A stretch of DNA of 13,188 nt. Source: Verrucomicrobiota bacterium (lineage in GTDB: Bacteria > Verrucomicrobiota > Verrucomicrobiia > Verrucomicrobiales > Verrucomicrobiaceae). The stretch spans positions 1-13,188 of the forward strand of contig JAEYUU010000725.1 in assembly GCA_023429545.1 (NCBI GenBank). The letters run 5' to 3'. Shown here piece by piece: positions 1-8,065 of the stretch; the stretch's first letter is position 1; the number at the start of each line of letters is the position of its first letter. Made by a program: the position numbers and the translations under genes. The notes below the pieces were generated by a model. That model saw only the letters and a program-made list of their open reading frames with translations. It was not told where the DNA came from and searched no databases.

Positions 1-414
1 GCCCCGAACCTCGCGAAGCTCTCCAGGCTCAAGAGTCTCGAACTGGGAGCGCACGCCACGCCTGCCGCGCTGAAAAACATCACCGCGCTGCCACTCGAAA
101 ACCTCCAGCTCGGCGAAGGTTTCGACAAGTCTGAGTCACTGCCCATCATCAAGGAGGTCAAAACACTGAAGCGCCTCACCCTCACGAACTGCAAGACCAC
201 CACCGATGACGATCTCAAGTTGCTCGCCACCATGGCCCAGCTCGAATCCCTCGAACTCGGCCATTTCGAGCGGCCCGAAGCACATCTGCCGCAACTGGCA
301 GCCTTCTCATTCCTCAAGGAACTGAAGTTCTACTACCCGAAACGCTACTCCCACGAAACGCAGGAGAAAATCAAAGCCGCAGTGCCCAAGGTTGCGGTGA
401 AGTTTACCCCATGA
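1..414 (+). CDS. Leucine-rich-repeat protein, C-terminal part (5' end outside window)
   Basis: The reading frame is open from base 1 and ends at TGA 412-414, giving 137 residues of a protein whose start lies upstream. It shows repeated LRR-like units of about 22-26 residues, such as LSRLKSLEL, LPLENLQLG, VKTLKRLTLTNC, MAQLESLELG and FSFLKELKF, with regularly spaced leucines. The last repeat is followed by a short basic tail ending VKFTP. LRR proteins of this internalin-like type act as protein-interaction scaffolds and are common among secreted or surface proteins of Planctomycetes and Verrucomicrobia. The signal peptide and any N-terminal catalytic or anchoring domain would be outside the window, so localisation and function cannot be told. 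An ATG at 220 in the same frame is internal to the repeats and is not a credible start. Confidence 0.75.
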   Translation, partial: APNLAKLSRLKSLELGAHATPAALKNITALPLENLQLGEGFDKSESLPIIKEVKTLKRLTLTNCKTTTDDDLKLLATMAQLESLELGHFERPEAHLPQLAAFSFLKELKFYYPKRYSHETQEKIKAAVPKVAVKFTP

Positions 415-689
415 CTTCCAGCTCTTCGTTGCCCACCGACACGCTGAGCCCCCGATGATCTTCCCGCCGCTCACATTCCAGGTGACGCCTGATGGCACTC
501 CTCTGGTCTATAGTATGGCGAGCCTAATCACCGGTGGGGAGCCGCTGCGCCGGCTTCCTAATCAGGTGGGCGGAGGAGGTGTGGAACTGGCGTGCGGCAA
601 GTCGCGGGCACCCCGATGCCCCGGTCCGCTGAACTGCTCGCCTTGCTAGAGAGCTGAACTTAAGAAACCAGGAACCAAGCACAATTGAC
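415..689. other. Intergenic region with two near-direct repeats, no gene seen
   Basis: These 275 bases separate the LRR gene from the next + strand gene. Short frames here lack any recognisable protein. The sequence CCTAATCA followed by a GGTGGG block occurs twice, at 523-538 (with two extra C) and 557-570. A small hairpin AGCCG-ctgcgc-CGGCT lies between them at 540-555. There is no T-tract terminator and no convincing promoter. A TTGACA at 685-690 overlaps the start codon of the next gene, so it cannot be its -35 box. Confidence 0.4.
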
Positions 690-1958
690 ATGACCCGGGT
701 CATCCTTCTCCTCACCTCCCTCTTGTGCGTACACGCCGCCGTCGCCGCAGACGAGCCGTTCCGGCCTGAGGCGGGGAAGTTCCCCCCTTTGGAAAAAGCG
801 CACTCCTATCGGGGTGAGCTGGTGTTCGTGGATCATGCGAACCGCCGGGGCAGCCTCCGCGTGCAAGGGACAGGTGTGTTTCGCCGGAATGATCCGCATC
901 CTTTTGCCTTGCTTCCCTACGGCATGGTTCGTTATCAGGGAGCACCGGCGGATCTCAGGGACATCCCGCTCGGCACCATGCTGCACGTCCGGGCCTTCCT
1001 TCCTCCAGACCCGAAGATCTCCGCCGTGCCGGTGCTGCCAATCCATAACAAGGAGAAGAGATCGAGCTACGGTGACGCCGGCACTGCGCCCGCTGAGAAC
1101 CACGTCCTCCTCCTGGAAGACGAGCCCAGCCACTGCCAGCGCGAGGGACTGGTCTGGAAGCTCAAGGAACTGGAACTCAAAGGCGGCGAAGGTATGCTCG
1201 TCGCCAGCCGCGAACCGAAGGCAGGTGGCGCAGGCGGGGAGAGCAAGGCCAGCGAGGAAACACTGACGTTCGACGCCGCCACACGCATCTGGCGCGGTCG
1301 CGAATGCCTCGCGCTCGACGACTTGATCGCCGAGGGCATCTGGCCCGCCAGCGGCAAGAAATCGCTCGATGGCCAGGCGGTCCTGCTGGGGATCACGTGG
1401 AAGCCCACGCCCGGCGGTGTGTTCACCCGCTTCCACATCTCGGACATCTGGCTGGACGACGCCGCGATGCAACGCGCCGCCCGTCTCCAGACGGAGTCGC
1501 ACAAGACCTTTATCCGCAGCCGCTGGATGCCCGCGTGGGTGGATGCCGTGGAGTATGGCAAGTTCGGTCGCGCCACCGTGACCGCAACCCTGTTCGGCGG
1601 CATGGACGCCTCGCTCTACGCCGAGTTCATGAAGGACCGCCCGGTGCTGGTGAATGGGGTGGAGAACACGCTGAAGCATACCGAAGGCGGCACCGCTGGA
1701 CCCACACAAATGGCCTCACGCGGTTCCATCCTCGACATCACGAAGGCCCCCGGAGAAGCCCCACTGGGCAGCAGCGGCATCCAGATCCGTTTTGAGACGG
1801 ACCTCATCACCGAGGGTATCCGCCCCACCCGCATCATCCGCATCCGTCCCGCAGATTGGCCCGATGTCCACATGCCCCGCGAGGAATACCTCAACAGCGG
1901 TGGAAACTTCAGCCACGAAGACCGCTTCCCGACGCCGGATATTTTTCCGAAGTACTGA
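690..1958 (+). CDS. Exported conserved protein of unknown function (422 aa)
   Basis: The ATG at 690 begins a typical Sec signal peptide: a short basic start, a hydrophobic run VILLLTSLL, and a likely cleavage near AAVAA-DE at about residues 16-20. The mature protein has no transmembrane segment. Two regions look like beta-rich modules. The first is at about residues 40-110 (GELVFVDHANRRGSLRVQG, then PYGMVRYQGAPADLRDIPLG). The second is at about 280-380, starting at WVDAVEYGKFGRATVTATLF. A linker rich in Gly, Ala and Lys (about 172-190) separates them, and motifs such as ATRIWRGRE and GSSGIQIRFETDLITEG follow. From memory this pattern matches an uncharacterised exported family frequent in Planctomycetes and Verrucomicrobia; no reaction is known to me. 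A 349-codon antisense frame over most of this gene is a GC-driven shadow. No clear ribosome-binding site is visible. Confidence 0.75.
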   Translation: MTRVILLLTSLLCVHAAVAADEPFRPEAGKFPPLEKAHSYRGELVFVDHANRRGSLRVQGTGVFRRNDPHPFALLPYGMVRYQGAPADLRDIPLGTMLHVRAFLPPDPKISAVPVLPIHNKEKRSSYGDAGTAPAENHVLLLEDEPSHCQREGLVWKLKELELKGGEGMLVASREPKAGGAGGESKASEETLTFDAATRIWRGRECLALDDLIAEGIWPASGKKSLDGQAVLLGITWKPTPGGVFTRFHISDIWLDDAAMQRAARLQTESHKTFIRSRWMPAWVDAVEYGKFGRATVTATLFGGMDASLYAEFMKDRPVLVNGVENTLKHTEGGTAGPTQMASRGSILDITKAPGEAPLGSSGIQIRFETDLITEGIRPTRIIRIRPADWPDVHMPREEYLNSGGNFSHEDRFPTPDIFPKY

Positions 1959-1978
1959 GGCCTTCTCGAGCGGAAAAG

Positions 1979-2023
1979 GCATCCATCCTGCTCCTCATCC
2001 GCGAGTACTGCGCGGTTGGATGC
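1979..2023. repeat. Imperfect hairpin in the gap before the amidase gene
   Basis: GCATCCA (1979-1985) is the exact inverted complement of TGGATGC (2017-2023). Inside it a second stem, CCGCG (1999-2003) with CGCGG (2011-2015), closes a 7-base loop. The two stems are separated by 13 bases on one side and one on the other. It lies 20 bases after the stop of the preceding gene and has no following T-run. It could act as a weak 3' end or an mRNA structure, or be chance. Confidence 0.3.
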
Positions 2024-2139
2024 AGAGGCGTCCGTGTATCCGAGACATGCCGTGATCAGTGAACACCTCTCCGCGAGGCAGTGTTGACTGACCCATCCTT
2101 GCATTTCTCCAAAACTTCCCAGGTTGAAAGCCCACACGA

Positions 2140-2910
2140 ATGACCACGAAGCAACCGCATCGCAGATCATTCTTCCTGCTGTCCAGTGGCATGGCGTTGC
2201 TGTCACTGACCTTGCTGCTTGCGAGTTGCAGTTCCACTTCGCCGGGTTCGAGGGGACCGAGCAGTTCCAAGTTGGACCAGTGGGGAAATCGCGCGGGACC
2301 ACGCGGCTTTGGCACGGTCGTGGTCGATGCGGGGCACGGTGGAAGAGACTCGGGAGCGGTTTCGCGCCGCAACGGGCTGGTGGAAAAGACGCTGACGCTC
2401 GATCTGGCAAGACGCCTGCGCAGCGAATTGCGGGGAAGCTTCCGCGTGGTAATGGTGCGCGATTCGGATGTGTTTGTGGATCTCGATGATCGCGTTCGTA
2501 GGGCCAACAGAAGGGACAGCGTGCTCGTCAGTATCCATTTCAACGCGGGCTCGCGGCGGCTCGCGGGACCGGAGACGTACTGGTGGCGCGTGGACAGCTA
2601 CACCCTCGCGAAACGCGTGCAGCGCAATCTCACCGGTGTCTCCGCACAAGATAAGTCGCGTGGCCTCGTGCGCCGCCGCCTGAGGCTGACCCGCAATCCG
2701 AAGATTCCGTGCATTCTCGTCGAGGGCGGTTACATCACCAATGCACGCGAGGCGAAATCACTGGCAAATCCCACCTATCGTGCGCAATTGGCGCGTGCCA
2801 TCGCTGCTGCGCTGCGGGATCAGGCCGCCGAGGGTGATGGCAATCTCGGTCCTTTGCCAGCCTTCATCTCCGCGCCGCCCAGCCGGCACGAAGACGCGCG
2901 CGGCAGTTGA
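2140..2910 (+). CDS. N-acetylmuramoyl-L-alanine amidase, lipoprotein (Amidase_3 family)
   Basis: This is a zinc amidase that cleaves the bond between N-acetylmuramic acid and L-alanine in peptidoglycan, acting in cell-wall turnover or cell separation. The N-terminus is a lipoprotein signal: basic TTKQPHRR, a hydrophobic core, and lipobox L27-A28-S29-C30. The residue after Cys is Ser, so outer-membrane sorting is plausible. The catalytic domain runs from about residue 57 to 235. The expected zinc and catalytic residues are all seen: H66 in VDAGHGG, E82 in GLVEKTLTLD, H133 in SIHFNAG and E195 in VEGGYITN. At 256 aa it is a minimal single-domain member without AMIN, LysM or SPOR domains. An alternative out-of-frame ATG at 2124 is a shadow. 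No strong Shine-Dalgarno is visible. The gene is flanked by long gaps and is probably transcribed alone. Confidence 0.93.
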   Translation: MTTKQPHRRSFFLLSSGMALLSLTLLLASCSSTSPGSRGPSSSKLDQWGNRAGPRGFGTVVVDAGHGGRDSGAVSRRNGLVEKTLTLDLARRLRSELRGSFRVVMVRDSDVFVDLDDRVRRANRRDSVLVSIHFNAGSRRLAGPETYWWRVDSYTLAKRVQRNLTGVSAQDKSRGLVRRRLRLTRNPKIPCILVEGGYITNAREAKSLANPTYRAQLARAIAAALRDQAAEGDGNLGPLPAFISAPPSRHEDARGS

Positions 2911-2990
2911 TTCTCGGAGCGTTCTCACTGCACGCGGCGCCACAGCTATTTGGTTAAAACTGCAGCCACTTTCGATCCCGGAGGGATCAA

Positions 2991-3028
2991 AGCTTGTAGC
3001 CGGTGGTTGAGCGTAGCGACACCACCGG
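2991..3028 (+). repeat. Core arm, left copy of the inverted repeat
   Basis: This 38-bp arm begins AGCTTGTAGCC and ends CACCACCGG. Within it CCGGTGGT (3000-3007) pairs with ACCACCGG (3021-3028) around a 13-base loop, so the arm is itself a hairpin. It matches the reverse complement of 3146-3183 at 37 of 38 positions. Confidence 0.9.
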
Positions 3029-3145
3029 ATGAGGCAGAGAATCGGTGCATCCCGAAGGCGATGCCAGCATCGTCACAAGCAGGATACGCAGCATTCTACA
3101 CCCTCGCTGGCACTCCTGCCGGAGTGCTGACATCATTTCCCGTTT

Positions 3146-3183
3146 CCGGTGGTGTCGCTATGCTCAACCACCGGCTACAAGCT
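3146..3183 (-). repeat. Core arm, right copy of the inverted repeat
   Basis: This is the inverted partner of 2991-3028. The single mismatch is T at 3161, where the left arm would predict C; it falls in the loop of the internal hairpin, not in the 8-bp stem. The near identity of these arms contrasts with the diverged flanking hairpins, which suggests the core is the conserved recognition part of the element. Confidence 0.9.
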
Positions 3184-3270
3184 GCCATGCCTCCGGCATG
3201 AAAGCCCCCCCAGCCGACATCGAGATGCGCGCAGCAGTTGAGCTTGGGAGCGTCCTGCACACCACTGGGC

Positions 3271-5814
3271 CTACTCAGGCACCACCGGCCCAATGGCAAA
3301 GAGCGATAGCGTGGGCTTGCCAGCTCCGCGGGCTTGCTCCAGATCGCCGCTGAACTCGGCCTGCCAGTCGTTCAGGCCTTCGGGGTCCACCAGCACCTGG
3401 CAGACGCGCCAGGTGCGCTTGTCCTCAGAAGGCTCCACGTAGGTGTGGCGTCCATTGCGCGCTTCGTTGTCGAGGCTGATGCGCTCATGCTCGTCGTAAT
3501 ACGGCTCCAGCGTGGCCACGAGATGGTCTTCGCTCCATGTGGACGAAGGCTGGGAGACCATGGACGACGCCAGCTTGTAGTTCCCCATGGCGAGGGGGCG
3601 GAGGAAGCGGAAGATCTCGGTGCGGACCAGGGCGGTGAACTCCCGCCTGTTCCGCGTGATGTCCACCGGCTCCGTGGAGGCAGGTTCATCTTCGCTCGGC
3701 TTCCAGTTGGGGTCACGCAGGCGCTCCCATTCATCGAGCAGACTGGAGTCGGTGCCGCGCAGCACGCCCGCGAGCCAGGCCTCCATCTCCTGCACAGGCT
3801 CGGTCTTGAATTTGTCCGGCACGGTTTGCGTGAGGATCTTGTGGACCCCGGAGAGATGACGCAAGAGCACGCCCTCGGCGCGGTCAAGGTCATAGTCCTT
3901 GATGTAGTCCGCGAAGCCGCGGAAGTTCTCAAACATTTCACGGGCGATGCTCTTGGGGCGGATGTGATCCTGGCCCACCCAGGGATGCTCGGCCTGGAAC
4001 TCGTTGAAGGTGCTGTAGATGAAATCGCGGCACGGCTTCGGATACTCCAGCTCTTCCAGCCGGGCGATGCGCTCCTCGTAGGGGATGCCCTCGGCCTTCA
4101 TGTGGGCCATGGCCTCGTCCTTCACCTTGCTGAGCTGGCGGCGCAGGATGGTGTCCGGATTCTCCATGATGGATTCACAAAGCGTCATCACATCCGCGGC
4201 ATAGGTGGGGGAGGCGGGATCGATGATGGCGAGTGTATCGATCACATAGAGCGCGAGCGTGTGATTGATGGAGAAGTCTTCCTGAAGCTCGACATTCAAC
4301 CGCAACTTCCTTCCCTCAGACTGCTCGGTCTTGAGAAGTATCTCGATGATCTTGCGATCCACCAGAGCGCGGAAGAGCTGCCAGGCGCGTTTGCGGTGCT
4401 GCTTCTTTGCCTTCGGTGTCTCGTGCGAGTCGGCAATCAAGCGTTGCATGGCGCGGCAGCCATCGCCGTCACGGCTGAGCACCTGGAGCAGCATGCCGTG
4501 CGAAACTTGAAAGCGCGAGGTCAGCGGCTCTGGCAGTGCCGACTGGAGTTTCTTGAAGGTGTCTTCGTTCCAGCCCACAAAACCCTCCGGTGGTTTCTTC
4601 TTCACCATCTTGCGCAGCTTCTTCGCATCGCCGGCGGCCTTGGCGTCCATCTTGAGATTCTCGATGACATGCTCAGGCGCCTGCGCGACCACGAAGCCGA
4701 CGTCGTCGAAACCGCGTCTCCCGGCGCGACCGCTGATCTGATGGAAGTCCCGCGCGGAAAGGGTGGACACCTTCTGCCCGCCATATTTGCTCAGGCGCGT
4801 CAGCAGCACCGTGCGAATCGGAACATTCACGCCCACGCCGAGAGTGTCCGTGCCGCAGATGACTTTGAGCAGGCCGCGCTGCGCGAGTTGCTCGACCAGC
4901 ACGCGGTATTTCGGGAGCAGTCCCGCATGATGGATACCCACGCCATGAGCGAGGTATTTCTTCACTTCCTTCCCGTAGGGACTCGTGAACTTCATGCCCA
5001 CCATGAAGTCCTTGATCGATGCCTTCTCCGCCGGAGTGCAGAAGTTCAGGCTCATCAAATCCTGCGCCGCCTGGGCGGCTTCGTTCTGCGTGAAATGGAC
5101 AAGGTAGACGGGTGTCTTTTTTGCCTCGACCAGCTCTTGCAGCGTGACATCCACCGGTGTCTCCACATAGCTGAACTCCAGGGGCACGGGGCGTTCCCGT
5201 GATGACACGATGGTCGTCTCCGCGCGCGTCAGGCGGGTGAGTTCGTCCCGGAAAAAATCCATCGGGCCCATGGTGGCGGACATGAGGAGGAATCTTGACT
5301 CGCTCATCGTAAGGAGAGGCACCTGCCAGGCGACCCCACGCTCCTGGTCCGCATAGTAGTGGAACTCGTCCATGATGACCTCGCGGAAGGGAGCCTGGGC
5401 ACCATTTCGCAGGGCGTAGTTCGCGAGAATCTCAGCCGTGCAGCACAGGATGGGAGCATTCCGGTTCACCGTGGCATCACCCGTGGCCATGCCCACGTTG
5501 TCCGGCCCGAAGTCACGGCAGAGCGCCAGGAACTTCTCATTCACCAGGGCCTTGATCGGGCTGGTGTAGACCGAGCGCCGCCCCATCGCCAATGAGCGGA
5601 AATGCAACGCCGTTGCCACCAGTGACTTTCCAGAGCCGGTCGGAGTGTTGAGGATGACATTCCTGTCCTCGAAGAGCTCCAGCACGGCCTCCTCCTGCGC
5701 CGGGTACAGTTCCAGCTTCTTTTCCGTCACGTACTCGAGGAAGCAGCTCAGCAATTCATCATTGGAAGCGCCGGATGATGAAGGCAGGCGGCGCAGCAGC
5801 GGGTGGTCAGACAT
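3271..5814 (-). CDS. Ski2/Mtr4-like DExH-box helicase with DUF3516-type C-terminus
   Basis: This is an 847-residue ATP-dependent superfamily 2 helicase, probably acting on RNA. Motifs in order: Q-like region LYPAQEEAV (36-44), Walker A TPTGSGKS (57-64), motif Ia [12 protein letters not shown] (84-95), motif II DEFH (149-152), motif III SAT (179-181), the Ski2-type [12 protein letters not shown] (293-304), motif [12 protein letters not shown] (322-332) and motif [12 protein letters not shown] (359-368). The C-terminal half, from about 370, lacks other recognisable motifs and fits the DUF3516 region seen in some bacterial helicases of this length. I start it at ATG 5814 ([10 protein letters not shown]). 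The frame stays open to an ATG at 5958, but that 48-residue extension overlaps the upstream gene and is low-complexity Ser/Arg-rich. It follows the VOC gene by 55 bp on the same strand, so co-transcription is likely. A 622-codon frame on the opposite strand is a shadow. Confidence 0.9.
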   Translation of the reverse strand: MSDHPLLRRLPSSSGASNDELLSCFLEYVTEKKLELYPAQEEAVLELFEDRNVILNTPTGSGKSLVATALHFRSLAMGRRSVYTSPIKALVNEKFLALCRDFGPDNVGMATGDATVNRNAPILCCTAEILANYALRNGAQAPFREVIMDEFHYYADQERGVAWQVPLLTMSESRFLLMSATMGPMDFFRDELTRLTRAETTIVSSRERPVPLEFSYVETPVDVTLQELVEAKKTPVYLVHFTQNEAAQAAQDLMSLNFCTPAEKASIKDFMVGMKFTSPYGKEVKKYLAHGVGIHHAGLLPKYRVLVEQLAQRGLLKVICGTDTLGVGVNVPIRTVLLTRLSKYGGQKVSTLSARDFHQISGRAGRRGFDDVGFVVAQAPEHVIENLKMDAKAAGDAKKLRKMVKKKPPEGFVGWNEDTFKKLQSALPEPLTSRFQVSHGMLLQVLSRDGDGCRAMQRLIADSHETPKAKKQHRKRAWQLFRALVDRKIIEILLKTEQSEGRKLRLNVELQEDFSINHTLALYVIDTLAIIDPASPTYAADVMTLCESIMENPDTILRRQLSKVKDEAMAHMKAEGIPYEERIARLEELEYPKPCRDFIYSTFNEFQAEHPWVGQDHIRPKSIAREMFENFRGFADYIKDYDLDRAEGVLLRHLSGVHKILTQTVPDKFKTEPVQEMEAWLAGVLRGTDSSLLDEWERLRDPNWKPSEDEPASTEPVDITRNRREFTALVRTEIFRFLRPLAMGNYKLASSMVSQPSSTWSEDHLVATLEPYYDEHERISLDNEARNGRHTYVEPSEDKRTWRVCQVLVDPEGLNDWQAEFSGDLEQARGAGKPTLSLFAIGPVVPE

Positions 5815-5869
5815 TGAACGGACACCGTCCCGAAACGAAGGGGTTGGGCAATCGCTGATTTCGCCGCGA

Positions 5870-6271
5870 CTACTGCGGAGGCGTGGTGCGCATATGGAAG
5901 AGCCCCCATTGGTGGCCATCGAGATCGGAAAAGTCGTGCTGGTACATGAAACCGTCATCCTCCGGCTTCCCCTGGGTCGTGCCCCCGGCGCTCAAGGCCT
6001 TCGCCACCAGTCCATCGACTTCCTCGCGGCTCGTACAACTGAGGGAGAGCAGCACTTCGGTGCTCGTCTTCGTGTCGCAGATCGACTTCGGCATGAAACT
6101 GGTGAACTTCGCATGCGTCAGGAACATCACATGAGTGCCGTCGTTGATGACGATGCACGAAGCGTCGTCGCCAGTGAAGTCGGGATCGTGGTCAAAACCC
6201 AGCGCCTTGAAGAAGGCCAGGGACTTGGAGGGATCGACGACGGGCAGGGTGATGAAGATGTTTCGATTCAT
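5870..6271 (-). CDS. VOC (glyoxalase/dioxygenase-fold) family protein
   Basis: A 133-residue single-module vicinal-oxygen-chelate protein. It shows a beta-alpha-beta start ([23 protein letters not shown]), the central [14 protein letters not shown], and the typical terminal [10 protein letters not shown] (about 113-122). It belongs to the small stand-alone VOC proteins often annotated as extradiol dioxygenase-like. Family members usually place a metal-binding Glu after GHxW; here the residue is Gly (G123), and the N-terminal strand has no His. A metal-dependent reaction is therefore doubtful, and the substrate is unknown. The start is ATG 6271, where the protein resembles the family; the upstream in-frame extension to 6718 is Arg-rich and overlaps the divergent gene. 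It is the first gene of a likely pair with the helicase downstream. The 249-bp gap up to the divergent gene holds GC-rich short palindromes but no clear promoter. Confidence 0.85.
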   Translation of the reverse strand: MNRNIFITLPVVDPSKSLAFFKALGFDHDPDFTGDDASCIVINDGTHVMFLTHAKFTSFMPKSICDTKTSTEVLLSLSCTSREEVDGLVAKALSAGGTTQGKPEDDGFMYQHDFSDLDGHQWGLFHMRTTPPQ

Positions 6272-6520
6272 GGGCTGGAAGGGCTGAAGTCTGGCTTGGC
6301 GGGGGCAGGACCGCTGCCGCAGCCCGTCAAAAGAGTGACGAACATCCCAAGCGCGCCAGGACAGCGCGGATTGCTTTTCCTCTCTTTGCTTCGCCTCCTC
6401 CATCAAGAAGGCATCCTCCACGCGAGCGCAGCACCGGCGCCGGAGCATGCGGTGGCGCCTCGCCATGGGTTGTGAAGGAGGCGCAAAAGTGCGCGTTTCA
6501 GCGCGTATGCTCAGGGACCA

Positions 6521-7960
6521 ATGAAACACCCTGCGTCTCTCCTCCTCGTCCTCGGCTTCCTCAGTCTGCCGTTCTCGCCCAGTTCCGCGCAGGAAAAGGC
6601 GCCGCGCGTTTTCAAGGCTGGTGCGGCCACAAGCAACATCACGCCGCCGCTGGGCATGGAGATCGTGGGGAACTTTGCACCGAGGCCCATCGCGGCGCAT
6701 GTGCATGACGAGTTGCACGCCCGCTGCCTCGTGCTCGACGATGGCAGTACGAAGCTAGCTTTTGTCGTGGCGGACACCATCTCGCTGGGGCGCGAGGTGT
6801 GGGACGAGGCAAAGCAGAAGATTGAGGCCGCCACGGGCATCCCCGCCGCAAACATGATGTTCTCCGGCACGCACACGCATTCCAGCGTCTCCGCGCTAAC
6901 CAATGCCGATCCGTCGCTGAACTACCGCCAGTTCATCATTTCGCGTGTCGTGGACGGCGTGCGCCGTGCGTTGCACAATCTGGAGCCCGCGCGCATCGCA
7001 TGGGGCGCGGGCCGGGTGCCGCAGCATGTCTTCAACCGCCGCTGGCTACTCAAGGAGGGTGTTACGAATCCGAATCCCTTTGGCGGGCAGGATCGCGCGG
7101 TGATGAATCCCAGCAGCCTGCTGCGCCCACGTCTTGCCGGACCTGCCGGACCGACCAACCCCGAGGTGTATTGTCTTTCCGTGCAGGCGGCGGACGGGCG
7201 CCAGATCGCGCTGATTGCTAACTACTGGCTGCATTACGTCGGCGGGGTGCCGCGCGAACATTTGTCCGCGGATTACTTCGGCGAATTCTCCCGGCAGGTG
7301 GAGGGGAAGCTCGCCGTCCCGGGCTCACATCCGCCCGTGGTCGGCATGCTCGCCAACGGCCCCTGCGGCGACGTGAACAACAACGACTACAGCGGCAAGA
7401 CACCCTCGGTGACGCGCGCTCCGTATGAAAAGATCAAGCTCGTCGCCGGCGATCTCGCCACCGAGGTGCTGCGCGTCCACGGGACACTGCAATATCAGGA
7501 TTGGGTGCCGTTGGAGGCCGCCGTGGAGAATCTGGAGCTGGCGGTCCGTCGTCCCACGCCGGAGATGGTGAAGTGGGCGAAGGAAGTGCTGGCCAAGCCC
7601 AAGGACGCCACGCCGGTCCATCGCCTGGAGCAGCCCTATGCCGAGCGCACGCTCGCCGCCCACGAGGCGAAGCCCGAAAAGGTGAGCTGCGTGATGCAGG
7701 CCTTCCGCATCGGCGATCTCGGTATCGCCGCCATTCCCTTCGAGGTCTTCACGGAGATCGGCCTGGAGATCAAGTCCCGCAGCCCCTTCAAATCCACCTT
7801 CACCATCGAGCTGGCGAATGGCAGCAACGGCTACCTGCCCACGCCCCCGCAGCACGAACTCGGCGGATATGAGACCTGGCTCGGCACGAACCGGGTCGAA
7901 CGCGATGCCTCGGTCAAAATCACGGCGAAGATTCTGGATCTGCTCGAACGGGTAAAGTGA
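6521..7960 (+). CDS. Exported neutral/alkaline ceramidase-like hydrolase (N-terminal domain only)
   Basis: A 479-residue protein with a signal peptide (basic MKHP, hydrophobic LLLVLGFLSL, cleavage after S21-S22-A23). The mature part fits the neutral/alkaline non-lysosomal ceramidase N-terminal domain. It has AGAATSNITPPLG (33-45), the zinc-site motif SGTHTHSS with H118 and H120, and a later His in NYWLHYVGG. NGPCGDVNNND and ANGSNGYLPTPPQHELGGYE near the end supply the Glu and Tyr positions of the family. Zinc ceramidases hydrolyse the amide of ceramide. Many shorter homologues in Planctomycetes and Verrucomicrobia carry only this domain and their substrate is untested. It is shorter than full ceramidases (roughly 650-700 aa) and ends without the C-terminal Ig-like domain. 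The ATG is preceded by ATGCTCAGGGACCA; the purine-rich AGGGA may serve as the ribosome-binding site. It is monocistronic and convergent with the LysR gene. Confidence 0.88.
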   Translation: MKHPASLLLVLGFLSLPFSPSSAQEKAPRVFKAGAATSNITPPLGMEIVGNFAPRPIAAHVHDELHARCLVLDDGSTKLAFVVADTISLGREVWDEAKQKIEAATGIPAANMMFSGTHTHSSVSALTNADPSLNYRQFIISRVVDGVRRALHNLEPARIAWGAGRVPQHVFNRRWLLKEGVTNPNPFGGQDRAVMNPSSLLRPRLAGPAGPTNPEVYCLSVQAADGRQIALIANYWLHYVGGVPREHLSADYFGEFSRQVEGKLAVPGSHPPVVGMLANGPCGDVNNNDYSGKTPSVTRAPYEKIKLVAGDLATEVLRVHGTLQYQDWVPLEAAVENLELAVRRPTPEMVKWAKEVLAKPKDATPVHRLEQPYAERTLAAHEAKPEKVSCVMQAFRIGDLGIAAIPFEVFTEIGLEIKSRSPFKSTFTIELANGSNGYLPTPPQHELGGYETWLGTNRVERDASVKITAKILDLLERVK

Positions 7961-7992
7961 GCACTCCAACGAACGGATCTGGGCAGGGCAGT

Positions 7993-8008
7993 TGCCAGGA
8001 TGCTGGCA
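7993..8008. terminator. Possible weak bidirectional terminator hairpin
   Basis: TGCCAG (7993-7998) and CTGGCA (8003-8008) form a 6-bp stem with a GATG tetraloop in the 105-bp gap between two convergent genes. Only an interrupted pyrimidine stretch (TTCTCCTGTCT) follows on the + side. The position fits a shared 3' end, but the stem is short and there is no T-run. Confidence 0.35.
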
Positions 8009-8065
8009 GTTCTCCTGTCTGACTTTCTGCGGCCTCCTGAGCCACTGCCTCCTTGGGAGCTCCGC

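Larger units (their letters stand above)
2969..3204. repeat. Composite inverted repeat: two copies of a modular hairpin element
   Basis: Two head-to-head copies of a roughly 100-bp module fill most of the amidase-helicase gap (2911-3270). Reading inward, each copy has four parts. The first is an edge CTTTC (2969-2973, and its complement 3200-3204). The second is an outer 6-bp hairpin: GATCCC-GGA-GGGATC at 2974-2988, or CATGCC-TCC-GGCATG at 3186-3200. The third is a 38-bp core arm. The fourth is an inner hairpin: GCATC...GATGC at 3047-3064, or GCACTCC-TGCC-GGAGTGC at 3110-3127, followed in each copy's own direction by CCAGC. The outer and inner hairpin stems differ between copies yet stay self-complementary. 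There are no transposase and no obvious target-site duplication. It resembles REP/MITE-type dispersed palindromes. Short frames across it encode only spurious peptides. Confidence 0.85.

Noticed and set aside
685..690. TTGACA resembling a -35 promoter box
   Set aside because: It overlaps the start codon at 690 and so cannot drive that gene, and no -10 box for an internal transcript is evident.
660..1709. 349-codon open frame on the - strand
   Set aside because: Antisense to the exported protein gene, which has a proper signal peptide. The antisense product has no recognisable motif.
2084..2089. TTGACT as a -35 box for the amidase gene
   Set aside because: No acceptable -10 hexamer is found at 16-18 bp downstream, so the promoter claim is not supported.
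2950..3353. Several short frames across the inverted repeat (for example peptides containing RWLSVATPP)
   Set aside because: They are translations of the palindromic repeat and its flanks, have no start signals, and occur on both strands; such peptides are common misannotations in repeat regions.
3334..5202. 622-codon open frame on the + strand
   Set aside because: It lies wholly antisense to the helicase, whose motifs are complete. Its translation is rich in His, Arg, Gly and Leu without domains, as expected for a GC-driven shadow frame.
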